A DNA stretch of 64,000 nucleotides from an uncultured Monoglobus sp. (GTDB lineage Bacteria > Bacillota > Clostridia > Monoglobales > Monoglobaceae): NCBI GenBank assembly GCA_947625055.1, contig CANQMT010000010.1, forward strand, positions 1 through 64,000. The letters are read 5' to 3'. Each line of letters starts with the position of its first letter. Positions within the stretch are counted from its first letter, which is position 1. Shown piece by piece: positions 62,495 through 64,000 of this stretch. The position numbers and the translations under genes were made by a program. The notes under the pieces were generated by a model, which saw only the letters and a program-made list of their open reading frames with translations, was not told the origin of the DNA and did not search any database.

Positions 62495-62610
62495 AAACAG
62501 CTCTGACATGATCGCCGGACCCGGTTCCGTCATGCCCCGCCCGGACGGCAAAGAAATTGTTTTTAGCTCGCGCAAGCCGGGCGGGCGAATAACCGGAGTT
62601 TTTCTACACA
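62493..62610 (-). repeat. R3 dispersed repeat, copy C
   Basis: About 118 bp, inverted relative to copies A and B. On the minus strand it starts TGTGTAGAAAAACTCCGGTT, has the core CCGGGCGGGGCATGACGGAA, and ends near GAGCTGTTTTT. It lies between two convergent genes, next to their shared terminator. Confidence 0.75.
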
Positions 62611-62611
62611 C

Positions 62612-62638
62612 AAAAAGGGCGGAAATCCGCCCTTTTTT
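62612..62638. terminator. Bidirectional terminator between the two PIG-V-like genes
   Basis: AAAAAGGGCGGA pairs with TCCGCCCTTTTTT. Confidence 0.88.
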
Positions 62639-62650
62639 GCTTTGCAAGTC

Positions 62651-63793
62651 TCACATTATCGCTTGTCCCTGCATCCACAGCACCGCGTATGCGACGCACA
62701 GCACGGCCTCGATCAGCAGTATTATATTTTTAACAAGTTTATTCTCGATTGATGCATATATAACATAAAGCGTCAGGCAGGATGAGATGTATCGTCCGCC
62801 CGAGAGCATCCAGCTTTGTAAATAGGTCGCGCCTACGTACGCTCCGGTGAACACCAGATACGAGGTGCGGACCTTGTTTTTTGCACCTAAGAATATCGCG
62901 GCCACCGCGATAAAGTACATGATTATTTGCGGCCAGTATATAAACATGGACAAGGTAAAATGTGAAATACCTGTAGCGTAGCTTGTCGCGAGACCGTCCG
63001 CTATCCATTTTGAGGTATTGTACCAAGGCGCAACGGCCTGATATTCAACAAATTTGAAGAAGCTTCCGCCGTATATATAGTTCAACAGCAAATAGCACAA
63101 AAATCCGAGAGGCACCAAAAGCGTGAACAGCGACTTTTTGTAAAATTTCTTTTCCTTGATCGCGTCGACCAATATTTCATAGACCGCGGGCAGAAACAGC
63201 AGCACGCCCTGCGTTTTGGTCAGAGCGGCGCAAAAGCCGACTATTCCTGCTGCGAGCCAGTTCTTTTTTCGTATATAGTAAAGTCCCATGGCGGTCAGCA
63301 TCAAAAACAGGCTCTCGGTGTGGGCGCTGATGAAGAATATTCCGAACACCGCAGCGAAAAGTCCGGCGAGGCCGTAGGCAGTCTTTTCGTCGTCATAGTC
63401 AAGCTTGAGCAGCTTGTAAAAATACGCGGCCGCGATACCGAACGAGAGATATGATATGATGATCGCCGAGATTATATAGCTTCTGAAAAACAGTCTGAAA
63501 AAGGCGACGCAGATCGGAAAAAACGGATAGAACACGATAAGGTTCGCTTTTTCGCCCGATGACGCGTACCAATGCTCCGCTATATAGAGATAGTGCGGAA
63601 CATCGCCCGCTGTCGGGAATATATCGGCGAGGGTACGCGCGGAACCCAGCAGACGCATACCTGCGAACGCTAAGACAAACAGGAACAGCCTGCTTATGAT
63701 CGCGGCAAAAAAGACCTTGATCGCGCCTTTGTTCTCGCCGCTTATGTTTTTTAACCTTTCAGCCGAAAATTTTTGAACCGCGGAATTTTCCAT
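62651..63793 (-). CDS. PIG-V-like membrane glycosyltransferase
   Basis: 380 residues with about ten membrane helices. DVPHYLYIAEHWYASSGEKA near residue 65 and VFYPFFPICVAFFRLFF after it correspond to the catalytic loop of the protein at 61172; AHTESLFLMLTAMGLYYIRK and WLAAGIVGFCAALTKTQGVL are further shared-type segments. A lipid-linked sugar donor is inferred. GGGAGGTGCGATATA precedes the ATG, which overlaps the stop of the next gene upstream, so the two are translationally coupled. Confidence 0.75.
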   Translation of the reverse strand: MENSAVQKFSAERLKNISGENKGAIKVFFAAIISRLFLFVLAFAGMRLLGSARTLADIFPTAGDVPHYLYIAEHWYASSGEKANLIVFYPFFPICVAFFRLFFRSYIISAIIISYLSFGIAAAYFYKLLKLDYDDEKTAYGLAGLFAAVFGIFFISAHTESLFLMLTAMGLYYIRKKNWLAAGIVGFCAALTKTQGVLLFLPAVYEILVDAIKEKKFYKKSLFTLLVPLGFLCYLLLNYIYGGSFFKFVEYQAVAPWYNTSKWIADGLATSYATGISHFTLSMFIYWPQIIMYFIAVAAIFLGAKNKVRTSYLVFTGAYVGATYLQSWMLSGGRYISSCLTLYVIYASIENKLVKNIILLIEAVLCVAYAVLWMQGQAIM

Positions 63794-63999
63794 TATATCG
63801 CACCTCCCATTGTAAGCATGATAACAAATCCGTTGATCGCCAGAACCAAAAGCAGCGTTCCTATGCGGATATAGGGGTTTTTGACGGCCTTGAGACCCGG
63901 CAGCTTCCGCACAAATTCAGAGACGCCGCTCATCTTTGCCGGAATAAGGAACAGCAGCGCCAAAAGGCCAAGCTTGCTTGTCAGTATCGCCGCGATCGT
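63793..63999 (-). CDS. Membrane protein, C-terminal part (truncated by window end)
   Basis: The last 68 residues of a minus-strand gene that continues beyond the window: TIAAILTSKLGLLALLFLIP ... VKNPYIRIGTLLLVLAING and ending VIMLTMGGAI. Two hydrophobic segments separated by a basic loop are seen. Its TAA stop shares a base with the ATG of the PIG-V-like gene (TAATG). Function not recognisable from this piece; it may be another integral membrane glycosyltransferase. Confidence 0.7.
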   Translation of the reverse strand, partial: TIAAILTSKLGLLALLFLIPAKMSGVSEFVRKLPGLKAVKNPYIRIGTLLLVLAINGFVIMLTMGGAI

Positions 64000-64000
64000 C

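Overview
This 64 kb window comes from the chromosome of a low-to-mid GC Gram-positive anaerobe, most likely an uncultured gut-type Clostridia. The evidence is spoVG, an AddB-type recombination nuclease, queH, a chromosomal parA-parB pair, a tmRNA, near-consensus sigma-A promoters (TTGACA-17-TATAAT), and four exported proteins with S-layer homology (SLH) domains. The pectin-type esterase in the largest SLH protein fits a plant-polysaccharide degrader. The exact lineage cannot be fixed from the sequence.

Layout: (1) 1-8140 is accessory DNA. It holds the probable right end of an IS200/IS605-like element, an AbrB-type regulator, an integrative mobilizable element (large serine recombinase, oriT-like region, MobC, relaxase, two small proteins), an SLH protein behind a structured leader, and a plasmid-type rolling-circle Rep gene. 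(2) 8141-20645 is core genome: tRNA-Leu/fMet/Ala, rsmA, rdgB, parA/parB with parS-like sites, serS, queH, tRNA-Arg, tmRNA with yqeY and smpB, a HAD phosphatase and addB. (3) 20675-30443 holds an isochorismatase-family gene, a MITE array, a second AbrB regulator behind a structured leader, a GH13 enzyme, tRNA-Asp/Thr, a ClC protein, rsmG, murC, spoVG and an SLH protein. (4) 30552-39715 holds a large glycosidase and a 2112-residue secreted transglutaminase-like / SGNH-esterase / SLH protein. (5) 40549-47524 is a complete tryptophan operon, trpEGDCFBA. (6) 47713-52077 holds panBCD and pyrG. (7) 52121-64000 holds a probable major S-layer protein followed by membrane glycosyltransferases and an acyltransferase, plausibly for surface glycan assembly.

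Most notable signals: the trp leader carries eleven triplet positions at an exact 5-nt period, eight of them (G/U)AG, as expected for the 11-subunit TRAP attenuation protein. Two unrelated genes (AbrB at 21903, SLH protein at 6418) share one leader architecture: a ~115-nt hairpin starting at the predicted transcription start, then a small terminator-like hairpin whose loop can pair with an upstream segment. The tmRNA 5' end is the first unit of a degenerate ~57-bp tandem array. A nine-G tract lies in the surface acyltransferase gene and could be phase variable. Three dispersed repeat families (R1, R2, R3) sit in intergenic regions, one inside the trp operon.

Large antisense frames inside GC-rich genes were treated as shadows and left out.
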